NCBI RefSeq assembly: GCF_033546935.1
Contig: NZ_CP137854.1
Span: forward strand, 1,612,001-1,676,000
Source of the DNA: Xylophilus sp. GOD-11R
Lineage (GTDB): Bacteria; Pseudomonadota; Gammaproteobacteria; Burkholderiales; Burkholderiaceae_C
Direction of reading: 5' to 3'
Length of the DNA: 64,000 nucleotides
Shown here piece by piece: positions 1 through 12,108 of the stretch; positions within the stretch are counted from its first letter, which is position 1, and the number at the start of each line of letters is the position of its first letter. Below the pieces are notes generated by a model. It did no database searches, had not been told where the DNA came from, and saw only the letters and a program-made list of their open reading frames with translations. The position numbers were made by a program, and so were the translations under genes.

Positions 1-502
1 CCGGCAGCTGCGACTGTTTCGGATACCCGGCCAGGTCGAGGTACTGCGTCCACTCCGCGCTCGCAAAACCTTGCAAGGCCTGCGCGCCGATGGTCACGTA
101 CGGAATCGTGGTGCCGCCGCTCAACCGCGAGAACGCCGCGTTGTCTTCGGGCGTGGCGATGGTCTTCTCGACGAAAGGCACGCCGCGGCCACGCAGCAGC
201 GAACGGGCGTCGCTGCAGGGCGCGCAGTCGGCGGCCGCATAGAAGGTAACCGGGTAGCGCTGCACCACTTGGCGCAGCTCGTAGGGCAGCACGGTGGTGT
301 CGACGCTCGCGGGGCGGCCGGGCAGTTCGACCGGCGCGGCCGAGGCGGGCGGCGCCTTGTCGGCGGCGCTGCCGGCGGGCCGATCCGAAAAGGTGACCCG
401 GCCGTCCGGCCCCACGATGCGATAGACCTGCTGGGCATGCGCGCCGACGGCGGCCAGCAGCAGGACGAGGGCGGCGAACCGCTCGGTGGTGAACGTCGTC
501 AT
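1..502 (-). CDS. DUF4124/glutaredoxin-like exported protein (3' end cut by window)
   Basis: The reading frame opens at an ATG at 502 with a good Shine-Dalgarno (GGGAGG about 10 bases upstream) and stays open to the window edge, so the C-terminus is missing. The first 25 or so residues look like a signal peptide ending in AHA. A short DUF4124-type segment follows (QVYRIVGPDGRVTFSDRP, about residues 27-44), then a thioredoxin/glutaredoxin-like domain with a CAPC redox motif after FYAAAD and a cis-Pro-type segment GGTTIPYVTI. It is probably a periplasmic thiol-disulfide protein. It lies 17 bases downstream of the oligopeptidase A gene in the same direction, so the two are likely cotranscribed. 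The substrate is unknown. Confidence 0.8.
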   Translation of the reverse strand, partial: MTTFTTERFAALVLLLAAVGAHAQQVYRIVGPDGRVTFSDRPAGSAADKAPPASAAPVELPGRPASVDTTVLPYELRQVVQRYPVTFYAAADCAPCSDARSLLRGRGVPFVEKTIATPEDNAAFSRLSGGTTIPYVTIGAQALQGFASAEWTQYLDLAGYPKQSQLP

Positions 503-519
503 CTGCAACGCGACCTCCC

Positions 520-2577
520 TCAAGCCGTCGGCGCCATGCCCTGGTGGCGCAGCAGGGCGTCGATGGTCGGTGCCCGGCCGCGGAAGGCCTTGAACGACTC
601 CATGGCCGGCCGGCTGCCACCGGATTCGAGAATCGCCTCGCGGTAGCGGCGGCCGGTTTCCGGATCGGGCTGGCCGTCGGCGCCGGCGGTTTCCTCGAAG
701 GCGGCGTAGGCGTCCGCGCTCAGCACCTCGGCCCACTTGTAGCTGTAGTAGCCGGCCGCATAGCCGCCCGCGAAGATGTGGCTGAAGGTGTGGGCGGTGC
801 GGCTGAAGGCCGGCGACTGCAGCACCGCGACGTCCTGGCGGATGGTGGCCAGCAGCGGCATGAAGTCCTGCGCCGGGTCGTGTTCGGCGTGCAGCAGCAT
901 GTCGAACAGCGAGAACTCGACTTGGCGCAGGGTGGCGAGGCCGCTCTGGAAGTTCTTGGCGGCGAGCATCTTGTCGAAGAGCTCGCGTGGCAGCGGCTCG
1001 CCGGTGTCGGCATGAGCGGTCATGTGGCGCAGCACGTCCCACTCCCAGACGAAGTTCTCCATGAACTGGCTGGGCAGCTCCACCGCATCCCATTCCACGC
1101 CGTTGATGCCCGACACGTCGTGTTCGTTGACCTGGGTCAGCATGTGCTGCAGGCCGTGGCCGAATTCGTGGAACAGGGTGATGACATCGTCGTGCGTGAG
1201 CATCGGCGGCTTGCCGCCGATGCCTTCGCCGAAGTTGCAGACCAGCTGCGCCACCGGTGTCTGCAGCCGACCGTCGTCCGGGCGCAGCCAGCGCGCGCGC
1301 ACGTCGTCCATCCATGCGCCGCCACGCTTGCCGGCGCGGGCGGACGGGTCCAGGTAGAACTGCCCGACCAGCACCGGCGCCTGGCCCGACGGACGGGCGC
1401 GTTCGATGCGATAGAACTCCACGGTGGGGTGCCACACGGGCGCCTGGTCGCGGCGAATCTGCACGTCGAACAGGGTCTCGACGATCTTGAACAGTCCGGC
1501 CAGCACCTTGGGCGCCGGCAGGTATTGCTTCACTTCCTGCTCGCTGAAGGAATAGCGTGCTTCCTTGAGCTTTTCGCCGACATAGGTCCAGTCCCAGGGC
1601 TGCGGATCGGCCAGGCCGAGTTTCTCGATGGCGAAGGCGCGCATGTCGGCCACGTCCTTTTCGCCATAGGGCTTGGCGCGGCGCGCCAGGTCTTGCAGAA
1701 AGGCGATGACTTCGGCCGGCGACTCGGCCATCTTGGGCACCACCGACACTTGGGCGAAGTTGTCGTAGCCCAGCAGACGGGCTTCCTCGCGGCGCAGCGC
1801 CAGGGTCTCCTTGATGATGGCGCTGTTGTCGAACTTGCGTTGCTCGTCGGTGCCGATTTCGCTGGCGCGGGTGACGTAGGCGGTGTAGAGCGTGCGGCGC
1901 AGTTCCGAGCTGTGCGCGAACTGCATCACCGGCAGGTAGCTCGGCATCTTGAGGGTGAGCTTGTAGCCCTCGCGGCCGGCGGCTTCGGCGGCGGCACGGG
2001 CCGATGCGATCGCGTCTTCCGGCACGCCCGCCAGCTCTTCGAGCGTGGCGTAGTAGGCGAAGGCGTCGGTGGCGTCGAGTGCGTTCTCGCTGAACTTCTG
2101 GCTGAGCTCGGCCTGGCGCTCCTGCAGCTCGGCGAAGCGCTCACGGGCCGCGCCCTGCAGTTCGGCGCCCGACAGCACGAAGTTGCGCATCGCATTCTTG
2201 TGCGCCTGGCGCTGTTCGGCGTCGAGCACGGCGGTGTCGATCGACTTGTACTTGGCGAAGAGCCGTTCGTCGGCGCCCAGTCGGGTCCAGAACTCGGTGA
2301 CCTTGGGCATGGCCGCGTTGTAGGCCGCGCGCAGTTCTGGCGTGTCGGCAACCGCGTTCAGGTGGCCGACGACACCCCAGGCGCGGCCCAGCCGCTCGGT
2401 GGCCACGTCGAGCACCTTGGCGATGGCGCTCCAGTCGGCGGGGAAGTCCGGGGCGGTGACGGTTTCGAGTGCCTGCTCGGCCTCGACCAGCAACTGGTCG
2501 GTGGCAGGCGCCACGTCCTCGGGTCGGACGCGATCGAACAGGGGCAGGTCGGAGAAGTCGAGCAGGGCATTGGTCAT
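520..2577 (-). CDS. prlC: oligopeptidase A, M3 family zinc metallopeptidase
   Basis: A 685-residue protein of the thimet oligopeptidase (M3A) family, the usual length for PrlC/OpdA. The zinc site HEFGH is at His470-Glu471-His474, preceded by ITLF and followed by GLQHML. The N-terminal part is the expected long helical domain. The enzyme is cytosolic and degrades short peptides, including cleaved signal peptides. The start at 2577 gives a typical N-terminus (MTNALLDFSDLPLFDRV). The gene lies between folD and a DUF4124/glutaredoxin gene, all on the minus strand, with about 68 bases separating it from the folD stop. The catalytic motif is intact. Confidence 0.95.
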   Translation of the reverse strand: MTNALLDFSDLPLFDRVRPEDVAPATDQLLVEAEQALETVTAPDFPADWSAIAKVLDVATERLGRAWGVVGHLNAVADTPELRAAYNAAMPKVTEFWTRLGADERLFAKYKSIDTAVLDAEQRQAHKNAMRNFVLSGAELQGAARERFAELQERQAELSQKFSENALDATDAFAYYATLEELAGVPEDAIASARAAAEAAGREGYKLTLKMPSYLPVMQFAHSSELRRTLYTAYVTRASEIGTDEQRKFDNSAIIKETLALRREEARLLGYDNFAQVSVVPKMAESPAEVIAFLQDLARRAKPYGEKDVADMRAFAIEKLGLADPQPWDWTYVGEKLKEARYSFSEQEVKQYLPAPKVLAGLFKIVETLFDVQIRRDQAPVWHPTVEFYRIERARPSGQAPVLVGQFYLDPSARAGKRGGAWMDDVRARWLRPDDGRLQTPVAQLVCNFGEGIGGKPPMLTHDDVITLFHEFGHGLQHMLTQVNEHDVSGINGVEWDAVELPSQFMENFVWEWDVLRHMTAHADTGEPLPRELFDKMLAAKNFQSGLATLRQVEFSLFDMLLHAEHDPAQDFMPLLATIRQDVAVLQSPAFSRTAHTFSHIFAGGYAAGYYSYKWAEVLSADAYAAFEETAGADGQPDPETGRRYREAILESGGSRPAMESFKAFRGRAPTIDALLRHQGMAPTA

Positions 2578-2645
2578 GCCCTTGATTTTGCGCCAGCCGG
2601 CCGGGGTTCAAGCCCTCGCGCGATAGATGCTGACGATTCCGGCGA

Positions 2646-3497
2646 TCAGCCGGCGGCGCGTTCGGCCGCTTCGATGGTGTTGACCAGCAGCATGGTGATG
2701 GTCATGGGGCCTACGCCGCCCGGGACCGGGGTGATCCAGCCGGCGACCTGCGACACGCTGGCGAAGTCCACGTCGCCGCAGAGCTTGCCCGCATCGTCGC
2801 GGTTCATGCCCACGTCGATCACCACCGCGCCGGGCTTGACCATGTCGGCGGTCAGCACATTGCGCTTGCCGACGGCCGCGACGATCACGTCGGCCTGGCG
2901 CGTCATGGCGCCGAGGTCGGGCGTGGCGCTGTGGCAAATGGTGACGGTGGCGCTGCGGGCCAGCAGCATCAGGGCCATCGGCTTGCCGACGATGTTGCTG
3001 CGGCCGATCACCACCGCATGCTTGCCGCGCGGATCGAAGCCGATCGAGTCGAGCATCTTCATGCAGCCGTAGGGCGTGCAGGGCCAGAAGCCCGGTGTGC
3101 CGGTCATCAGCGCACCGGCCGACGCCACATGGAAGCCGTCCACGTCCTTCTCCGGCGCGATCGCCTCGATCACCTTCACCGCGTCGATGTGCGGCGGCAG
3201 CGGCAGTTGCACCAGGATGCCGTGGATGGCGGGGTCGAGGTTGAGCGCATCGACACGGGCCAGCAGCTCAGCCTCGGACAGGGCGGCGTCGTACTTCTCC
3301 AGCACCGAATGCAGGCCGTTGTCCTCGCAGGCCTTGACCTTGTTGCGCACGTAGACCTGGCTGGCGGGGTTGTCGCCGACCAGCACCACGGCGAGGCCCG
3401 GCACGGTGCCGCGTTCGCGCAGCGCGGCGGCGCGTTGCGCGACCTCGGTGCGAAGTTGGCGGGAGAGGGCGTTGCCGTCGATGGTCTGGGCGGTCAT
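2646..3497 (-). CDS. folD: bifunctional methylenetetrahydrofolate dehydrogenase / cyclohydrolase
   Basis: FolD interconverts 5,10-methylene-, methenyl- and 10-formyl-tetrahydrofolate with NADP. I place the start at 3497 ([15 protein letters not shown]), giving 283 residues, the family norm. The frame stays open 41 codons further upstream, but that extension crosses a terminator hairpin and looks non-coding. Conserved pieces are visible: [13 protein letters not shown] with the catalytic-type Lys, [13 protein letters not shown], the [11 protein letters not shown] block, the nucleotide-binding [14 protein letters not shown] and the C-terminal [15 protein letters not shown]. The cytosolic enzyme appears complete. 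No strong Shine-Dalgarno is seen upstream. Confidence 0.96.
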   Translation of the reverse strand: MTAQTIDGNALSRQLRTEVAQRAAALRERGTVPGLAVVLVGDNPASQVYVRNKVKACEDNGLHSVLEKYDAALSEAELLARVDALNLDPAIHGILVQLPLPPHIDAVKVIEAIAPEKDVDGFHVASAGALMTGTPGFWPCTPYGCMKMLDSIGFDPRGKHAVVIGRSNIVGKPMALMLLARSATVTICHSATPDLGAMTRQADVIVAAVGKRNVLTADMVKPGAVVIDVGMNRDDAGKLCGDVDFASVSQVAGWITPVPGGVGPMTITMLLVNTIEAAERAAG

Positions 3498-3528
3498 GGC
3501 AGGAAAGGCGGTCTGGTCGGGAGAAATG

Positions 3529-3560
3529 AAAAGCGCCCGCGGGCGGCTGCCAGCGGGCGC
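3529..3560 (-). terminator. Rho-independent terminator after the response regulator
   Basis: On the minus strand an 8-bp perfect stem (GCGCCCGC / GCGGGCGC, 3560-3553 with 3540-3533) is followed by TTTT. It lies 17 bases beyond the response-regulator stop and before the folD start, so it should separate the two-component operon from folD. Confidence 0.8.
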
Positions 3561-3576
3561 GGTGTGGGTGTCGGTA

Positions 3577-4242
3577 TCAGGCTTTGACGACAGCGGCGGG
3601 GTGGGCGGCGTGATTGCCATGGGCGCCGTGGGTCTGGCCGAGCGCGATCTTCAGCAGGTCGGCGACGGTGTTGGCATTGAGCTTTTCCATGATGTTGGCG
3701 CGGTGCGCCTCCACCGTCTTGATGCTGATGCCCAGGTCGTCGGCGATCTGCTTGTTGAGCCGGCCGGCGACGATGCGTTCGAGCACCTGCGCCTCGCGCG
3801 AGGTGAGCTTGGCCAGCAGCGCGTCGCGGCTGGCGGCCTGCTGCGAGTCGGCGAAGACTTCCTTGGCGTGGTCGAGCATGCGTTCGACCACGGCGACGAG
3901 TTCGTCTTCCTTGAACGGCTTCTGGATGAAGTCGAGCGCGCCCTTCTTCATGGTGTCGACCGCCATCGGCACGTCGCCGTGGCCGGTGATGAAGACGATG
4001 GGCAGCGGCGACTTGCGCTCGATGAGCCGGTCCTGCAGCTCGATGCCGCTCATGCCGCCCATGCGGATGTCGACGACGAGACAGGCGATCTCGCGAGGGT
4101 CGTAACGGGAGAGAAATGACTCGGCGGACTCGAAACAGCGGACGCGGAAGTCCTTGCCTTCGAGGAGCCATTGCACGGAATCGCGGACGGCTTCGTCGTC
4201 GTCCACCACGTATACCGTGCCTTTTTTGGGAATCAAGCTCAT
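3577..4242 (-). CDS. FixJ/NarL-type two-component response regulator
   Basis: A 221-residue regulator with an N-terminal receiver domain (acidic DDDE at 14-17, phospho-acceptor Asp58 in VVDIRM, Lys108 in QKPF) and a C-terminal LuxR-type helix-turn-helix at about 146-195 ([33 protein letters not shown]). This is the FixJ layout. The ATG at 4242 overlaps the stop of the upstream PAS histidine kinase in an ATGA, so the pair is translationally coupled and almost certainly cognate. The tail after residue 200 is His/Ala-rich and unremarkable. The pair is divergent from aceE, so a role in regulating pyruvate dehydrogenase or central carbon flow is possible, but that rests on position only. Confidence 0.92.
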   Translation of the reverse strand: MSLIPKKGTVYVVDDDEAVRDSVQWLLEGKDFRVRCFESAESFLSRYDPREIACLVVDIRMGGMSGIELQDRLIERKSPLPIVFITGHGDVPMAVDTMKKGALDFIQKPFKEDELVAVVERMLDHAKEVFADSQQAASRDALLAKLTSREAQVLERIVAGRLNKQIADDLGISIKTVEAHRANIMEKLNANTVADLLKIALGQTHGAHGNHAAHPAAVVKA

Positions 4243-6791
4243 GCGGTCACGCCCGGTTTTTGTGGGTTGGCTGGAATGGAGTTGTCTCTAGCCGGTAGCA
4301 ATGGTATCCAGAAGGAAAAACGGCAACCGGCGACCTCCGGACCATTGTAGAGGTTCTCGGCGTGCATGCGGCCCTGATGCGACTCCACGATGCTGCGGCA
4401 CAGGTTCAGTCCCATGCCCATGCCTTCGGACTTGGTGGAGAAGAAAGCCTCGAACAACCGGTCCAGCACTTCGGGCGCCAGGCCGCCGCCGGTATCGAGT
4501 ACGGTGAACTCGATGGCCGGCTGCATCTCGACCTGCTTGGGCAGCACCCGCAGCTCGACGCTGCGTCGCCCCGACGGCCGACCGGCGTTGTCGACCGATT
4601 CGGCGGCGTTGCGCATCAGATTGACCAGCACCTGCTCGATGAGGATCGGGTCGACCATCAAGGTGGGCAGGCGTGCCGCGACGTAGTGCGACAGTCGGAT
4701 GCTGCGCCGCCGCATCTCGATGTCGGCCAGCTCCACCGCTTCGGCCACCATGCTGGCCACGTCCGAGGGTGTGCGGTTGGGTTCGCTGCGTTTCACGAAG
4801 GCGCGGATGCGCTGGATGATCTGGCCGGCGCGTTGCGCCTGGTGGGCGGTCTTGTCGAGCGCCGACAGCAGCATCTGCGGATCGGCGTTGCCGCCCTTGA
4901 TGCGCGAGATGAGGCCGCTGCAGTAATTGCTGATGGCGGTGAGCGGCTGATTGAGTTCGTGCGCCACCGACGAGGCCATCTCGCCCATGGTGATCAGCCG
5001 GCTCACCGACTGCGCTCGCTCTGCCTGCGCGGCCGCCTGTTCCTCGGCGTCGCGGCGGCTGGTGATATCGGTGGCGATCACCATCTGGGCGAGACGGCCA
5101 TCGACCCAATTGAGGTAGCGCGAACGCACCTCGAGCCAGCGGCCGAGCGCGGGAATGAAGATCTCCGAGTTCTCGGTCTGGGCCTGGGTGAGCGACTCCG
5201 TGGGCAGGCCGGCCAGGCCGTCGACGTCGTCCAGGGTGTCTTCGCCACCGGCGCTGGCCGGCTGCAGGCCAGCCTGCGCGGCCATCTGCAGATGGCCCTC
5301 GGCTTCGGCGCCGAACCACTGGCGGTAGAGGCGGTTGGCGAAGAGGATCTCCTGGCTGCCGATCGGCGCCACCGACACCGAGGCGTCCAGGGCCTCGAGC
5401 ACGATGGTGAATCGCTCGTGCGAGGCGGTGAGCTGCGCGCGGATGCGGTTGGGCTCGGTGATGTCGGTCATCGAGGTCATCCAGCCGGTCTGCTGGCCGC
5501 GCGGGTCGATGAGCGGCGACACGTAGAGCCGGGCGTCGAAGATGGCGCCGCTCTTGCGCTTGACGCGCACCTGGAAACCGCCGGGCTTGTGGTGGCCGGT
5601 GAGCTCGTCGTTGAGCAGGTCGGCCAGGTGGGTGTGGTCTTCCTCCGGCCAATAGGAATAGGGCGGGGTCTGGCCGACCAGCTCGCTCTCGGTCCAGCCG
5701 GTCATCTGGCAGAAGGCAGCGTTGACGTAAGTGATGCGGCTTTCCATGTCGAGGGCGCGCATGCCGGTCAGCACCGAGTTTTCCATGGCCCGGCGGAAAT
5801 ACGTCTCGGCGATGAGCGCCTGCTGGGCCTGCATGCGGCGCCGCGTATGGCGCCAGTTGGCGATGAGCATCCAGGCGGTCATCGCGCTCAACATGCCGAC
5901 CAGCCAGAAAAAGCCGCTGCCCACTACGCCGAGCGAGGTGCGGTAAGCCTGCGCGTGCAGCACCAGCGCATTGCCCACCGGCGACACCGGCACCTGGTAG
6001 GTGATGGAGTTCGCGCCCCAGGGCACGAGGCGCTTGGCGCCGGTCTGCGGTGCCAGCGGCGTGCCGGCGAGCGGCCGGCCGCTGCCGTCCTGCAGCGTGA
6101 CCGCATAGCGGGCCAGCACCTCGCTGGGCACGCCGTAACGCAGCAGGCTGTCGATGGAGTATTCGGCCAGCAGCACGCCGGCGAAGTGGCCCTGCACCGA
6201 AAGCGGAATCTGCAGCTGCAACAGCGTGGTCGGCAGCACGCCGCCGACCGGCTGCGAATAGATGGGTTGCTGCAGGTCGCGGGTGAGGCTGAACACGCCT
6301 TCGGTCTCGCCCGGTCGCAACACGTCGTCGGTGCGGCGCAGCCAGGTGGCGGGCAGCGACGGCGCCGCGTGGCTGGCCAGCACCTTGCGCCGTTCGTCGA
6401 TCCAGCTCAGCGCCTGCAGCTCGGGGTACTGGCTGATCAGCGACTCGGAGCGGCTGTTGAACTCCTGCCGGTCGATCTCCTCGTTGGCGATGTCGCGCGC
6501 GATGCGCATCAACTGCTCCTGCCGCTCCAGCAAGCGCAGCCGCAGCCGCTGCTGCGCGTATTCGACGTCACGCCGCACCGCTTCGTGCTCGCGCTCGAGT
6601 TCCTCGCTGCGCAGATAGGAAAAGGCGGTGGCGATGGCCGCCAGGAACAGCAGCACCGCGGCCAGCGGGGCCAGCATGGCGAACCGGTCCTGGCGCTGCG
6701 GTGACTGGCGCTGCCACCAGTGGCGCCACAGCGCGGCGGCGCGCGCAGGCCAGCGGCGCGTGCGCGGGGAGGCTTTGGAATGGTTAACCAT
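4239..6791 (-). CDS. membrane PAS-sensor histidine kinase
   Basis: From the ATG at 6791 (MVNHSKASPRTRR) the product is 850 residues; an in-frame ATG at 6851 is an alternative and neither has a clear Shine-Dalgarno. It has a membrane segment at about 37-60, a periplasmic sensor region to about 285, a second membrane segment at about 288-312, two PAS regions (about 330-450 and 460-590, the first containing ITYVNAAFCQMTGW), and a kinase core. His611 lies in VAHELNQPL, followed by N-box VNLMRNAAES and the G-boxes DTGGGL and GMGMGLNL. This is FixL/DctB-like. The stop overlaps the response regulator start. The periplasmic ligand is not apparent. Confidence 0.92.
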   Translation of the reverse strand: MVNHSKASPRTRRWPARAAALWRHWWQRQSPQRQDRFAMLAPLAAVLLFLAAIATAFSYLRSEELEREHEAVRRDVEYAQQRLRLRLLERQEQLMRIARDIANEEIDRQEFNSRSESLISQYPELQALSWIDERRKVLASHAAPSLPATWLRRTDDVLRPGETEGVFSLTRDLQQPIYSQPVGGVLPTTLLQLQIPLSVQGHFAGVLLAEYSIDSLLRYGVPSEVLARYAVTLQDGSGRPLAGTPLAPQTGAKRLVPWGANSITYQVPVSPVGNALVLHAQAYRTSLGVVGSGFFWLVGMLSAMTAWMLIANWRHTRRRMQAQQALIAETYFRRAMENSVLTGMRALDMESRITYVNAAFCQMTGWTESELVGQTPPYSYWPEEDHTHLADLLNDELTGHHKPGGFQVRVKRKSGAIFDARLYVSPLIDPRGQQTGWMTSMTDITEPNRIRAQLTASHERFTIVLEALDASVSVAPIGSQEILFANRLYRQWFGAEAEGHLQMAAQAGLQPASAGGEDTLDDVDGLAGLPTESLTQAQTENSEIFIPALGRWLEVRSRYLNWVDGRLAQMVIATDITSRRDAEEQAAAQAERAQSVSRLITMGEMASSVAHELNQPLTAISNYCSGLISRIKGGNADPQMLLSALDKTAHQAQRAGQIIQRIRAFVKRSEPNRTPSDVASMVAEAVELADIEMRRRSIRLSHYVAARLPTLMVDPILIEQVLVNLMRNAAESVDNAGRPSGRRSVELRVLPKQVEMQPAIEFTVLDTGGGLAPEVLDRLFEAFFSTKSEGMGMGLNLCRSIVESHQGRMHAENLYNGPEVAGCRFSFWIPLLPARDNSIPANPQKPGVTA

Positions 6792-6946
6792 GGTGGTCAA
6801 GTGTAGGCGCCGGGGGTAGAAAGTCTGCTGCACTGCAGCATCGTTTTTCATTATATGAAACCAACATGCACGATTCGAAATGAAAAGAAAGTGTGAGAAA
6901 CTCGCCGCCGCCCGTGCCGGACCGGCACCCCCTCTTGGAGACAAGC

Positions 6947-9664
<2,718 letters not shown>

Positions 9665-9686
9665 CGCATTTCCGGAGACTCACGAT

Positions 9687-11387
9687 ATGGCATTGGTGGA
9701 AGTTAAGGTCCCGGACATCGGCGACTTCAAGGATGTCGCGGTCATCGAGCTGCTGGTCAAGCCGGGCGACACCGTCGCGGCGGACCAGTCGCTGATGACG
9801 GTGGAGTCGGACAAGGCCTCGATGGAAATTCCGTCGTCGGCTGCGGGCGTGCTCAAGGAGCTCAAGGTCAAGATCGGCGACACCGTCAACATCGGCGACC
9901 TGATCGCGACGCTGGAGTCCGACGCGACGGCGGCCCCGGCGCCCGCTGCGGCTGCGGCTGCGCCGGCCCCGGCTGCTGCCCAGGCGAGCGCGCCCGCTCC
10001 GGCGCCTGCCGCGCCGGCCCCGGCGCCAGCCGCATCGGCTCCGGCTGGCCCGGTCGAGATCAAGGTGCCCGACATCGGCGACTTCAAGGACGTCTCGGTC
10101 ATCGAGGTGCTGGTCAAGCCCGGCGACACCATCGCGGCCGAGCAGTCGCTGATCACCGTCGAATCCGACAAGGCCTCGATGGAGATTCCCTCGTCGGCCG
10201 CCGGCGTGCTCAAGGAACTCAAGGTCAAGGTCGGCGACGTGGTGAACATCGGCGACCTGGTCGCGATCCTCGAAGGCAGCGCTGCGGCCGCGCCGGCTCC
10301 TGCCGCCGTTCCGGCGCCGGCTGCACCTGCGCCCCAGGCCGGTGCCGCAGCTCCGGCTCCCGCACCCGCCGCGCTGGCCAGCAAGCCGGTCGAACGCACC
10401 GATCCCAACGCGGCACTGCCACCGCACCAGCCGGGCAGCGCCACCGGCGCGCTGCCGCACGCATCGCCCTCGGTGCGCAAGTTCGCCCGCGAACTCGGCG
10501 TGCCGTTGGAAGAGGTCAAGGGTTCCGGCGCCAAGGGCCGCATCACCCAGGAAGACGTGCAGAACTTCACCAAGGCGGTGATGTCCGGCGCGGCCTCCAC
10601 CAAAGCGTCCTCGGCCAAGGCCCCGGCGACCTCGGGCGGTGGCGACGGCGCTGCACTGGGTCTCATCCCCTGGCCCAAGGTCGACTTCGCCAAGTTCGGC
10701 CCGGTCGAACGCAAGGACCTGTCGCGCATCAAGAAGATCAGCGGCGCCAACCTGCACCGCAACTGGGTGATGATTCCGCACGTCACCAACAACGACGAGG
10801 CCGACATCACCGAGCTCGAAGCCTTCCGTGTCTCGACCAACAAGGAGAACGAGAAGAGCGGCGTCAAGGTGACCATGCTCGCCTTCGTCATCAAGGCGGT
10901 GGTCGCTGCGCTCAAGAAATTCCCCGAGTTCAACGCCAGCCTCGACGGCGACGCTCTGGTCTACAAGCAGTACTTCAACATCGGCTTCGCGGCGGACACG
11001 CCCAACGGCCTGGTGGTGCCCGTGCTGAAAGATGCCGACAAGAAGGGCATCCTGCAGATCAGCCAGGAGATGTCCGAGCTCGCCAAGAAGGCGCGCGACG
11101 GCAAGCTCGGCGGCGGTGACATGTCGGGCGGCTGCTTTTCGATCAGCTCGCTCGGCGGCATCGGTGGCACGCATTTCACGCCCATCATCAATGCACCGGA
11201 AGTCGCCATCCTCGGCTTGTCGAAGGGCCAGATGAAGCCGGTGTGGGACGGCAAGGCCTTCGTGCCGCGCCTGGTGCTGCCGCTGAGCCTGTCGTATGAC
11301 CACCGGGTCATCGACGGTGCGTCGGCCGCACGCTTCAACGCGTACCTGGGCCAGCTGCTGGGCGACCTGCGTCGCATCACACTCTGA
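9687..11387 (+). CDS. aceF: pyruvate dehydrogenase E2, dihydrolipoamide acetyltransferase
   Basis: The 566-residue E2 core protein transfers the acetyl group to CoA. It has two N-terminal lipoyl domains, with predicted lipoyl-lysines Lys43 and Lys162 in [11 protein letters not shown], separated by Ala/Pro linkers. A peripheral-subunit binding domain lies at about 258-294 ([22 protein letters not shown]), and the catalytic domain ends with His539/Asp543 in SYDHRVIDG. The ATG at 9687 follows a GGAG. The two lipoyl domains are almost identical to each other and to the one at the N-terminus of LpdA, which suggests recent duplication or conversion. The next gene in the operon is 130 bases downstream, beyond a hairpin-rich spacer. 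Confidence 0.97.
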   Translation: MALVEVKVPDIGDFKDVAVIELLVKPGDTVAADQSLMTVESDKASMEIPSSAAGVLKELKVKIGDTVNIGDLIATLESDATAAPAPAAAAAAPAPAAAQASAPAPAPAAPAPAPAASAPAGPVEIKVPDIGDFKDVSVIEVLVKPGDTIAAEQSLITVESDKASMEIPSSAAGVLKELKVKVGDVVNIGDLVAILEGSAAAAPAPAAVPAPAAPAPQAGAAAPAPAPAALASKPVERTDPNAALPPHQPGSATGALPHASPSVRKFARELGVPLEEVKGSGAKGRITQEDVQNFTKAVMSGAASTKASSAKAPATSGGGDGAALGLIPWPKVDFAKFGPVERKDLSRIKKISGANLHRNWVMIPHVTNNDEADITELEAFRVSTNKENEKSGVKVTMLAFVIKAVVAALKKFPEFNASLDGDALVYKQYFNIGFAADTPNGLVVPVLKDADKKGILQISQEMSELAKKARDGKLGGGDMSGGCFSISSLGGIGGTHFTPIINAPEVAILGLSKGQMKPVWDGKAFVPRLVLPLSLSYDHRVIDGASAARFNAYLGQLLGDLRRITL

Positions 11388-11397
11388 CCATGGCTAA

Positions 11398-11490
11398 CCT
11401 CCAGGCTTCGCGCACTGCGTGTCGCTACGCCAACCCCCTTCCAGGGGACAACACCGGCGGTCCGGCGAAGCCGGTCCCACGGTGTTCCCT
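11398..11490 (+). repeat. hairpin-rich intergenic element inside the PDH operon
   Basis: The spacer between aceF and the Ntn hydrolase contains nested inverted repeats: CCCCT-tcc-AGGGG near 11437-11449, then AACACCG (11450-11456) pairing with CGGTGTT (11480-11486) around an inner CCGGC-gaa-GCCGG hairpin. There is no U-tract, so it is not a classical terminator. Its composition resembles the dispersed REP-like intergenic sequences I associate with Comamonadaceae genomes; that resemblance is from memory. No second copy was noticed in this window. It could act as an mRNA-stability or attenuation element. Confidence 0.5.
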
Positions 11491-11517
11491 GGCAGAAGGA
11501 CAGCCGGAGTACATCGA

Positions 11518-12108
11518 ATGACCACGGTAGTCGTCGTAAGAAAGAACGGCCAGGTCGCCCTGGCCGCCGACACGCTGGTGACCTTCGGCGACACCCGGCT
11601 GAAGCACCGTTTCGAGGACAACTCCAAGATCTTCGCACTCGACACGCCGGCAGGCACCACCTACGTCGGCATGGCCGGCACGGTGGCGCACTTTCCGGTG
11701 CTGCGCAAGTCGCTGGCGGCCATGGCGCCGGAGCAGCGGCTGTTCGGCAGCAAGGACGAGATCTTCGACACCTTCTCGCGACTGCATCCGGTGCTGAAGG
11801 ACACCTTCTTCCTGCAGACCAAGGAAGACGACAACGACCCGTACGAGTCCAGCCAGTTCAGCGTGCTGCTGGCCAATCCGGCGGGCATCTTCGGCCTCTA
11901 CAGCTACCGCGAGGTCTTCGAGTTCAAGGAATTCTGGGGCATCGGTTCCGGCCGCAGCTTCGCGCTGGGCGCCATGCACGCGGCTTACGGCCGTGCCAAG
12001 ACCGCACGCGAGATCGCGCAGGCAGGCGTCGATGCCGGCTGCGAGTTCGACCGCAACTCCGAAGGTCCGGTCAACCTGTTCACCCTCAAATTGAAAGCTG
12101 ACAAATGA
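11518..12108 (+). CDS. beta-proteobacterial proteasome homologue (HslV-like Ntn hydrolase)
   Basis: A 196-residue protein of the proteasome beta-subunit fold. The start at 11518 has GGAG eight bases upstream; the frame is open further 5' but only through the intergenic hairpin element. After removal of Met the chain begins [18 protein letters not shown], parallel to HslV (TTIVSVRRNG...GD). Thr1, Asp17 and a lysine at about 36 of the mature protein match the Ntn catalytic set, and GMAGT matches HslV GFAGG. It fits the known but little studied family called BPH (beta-proteobacteria proteasome homologue), distinct from HslV and Anbu. Its stop overlaps the lpdA start (ATGA), so it is coupled to the PDH operon. 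No unfoldase partner is encoded nearby. The substrate is unknown. Confidence 0.82.
   Translation: MTTVVVVRKNGQVALAADTLVTFGDTRLKHRFEDNSKIFALDTPAGTTYVGMAGTVAHFPVLRKSLAAMAPEQRLFGSKDEIFDTFSRLHPVLKDTFFLQTKEDDNDPYESSQFSVLLANPAGIFGLYSYREVFEFKEFWGIGSGRSFALGAMHAAYGRAKTAREIAQAGVDAGCEFDRNSEGPVNLFTLKLKADK

Noticed and set aside
71..646. Plus-strand open frame of 191 codons at the left edge
   Set aside because: Arg/Gly-rich shadow. The minus strand carries a signal peptide and redox motif that continue off the window edge.
4362..6704. Long open frame (780 codons) antisense to the sensor kinase
   Set aside because: Same artefact; the minus strand encodes recognisable PAS and kinase motifs.
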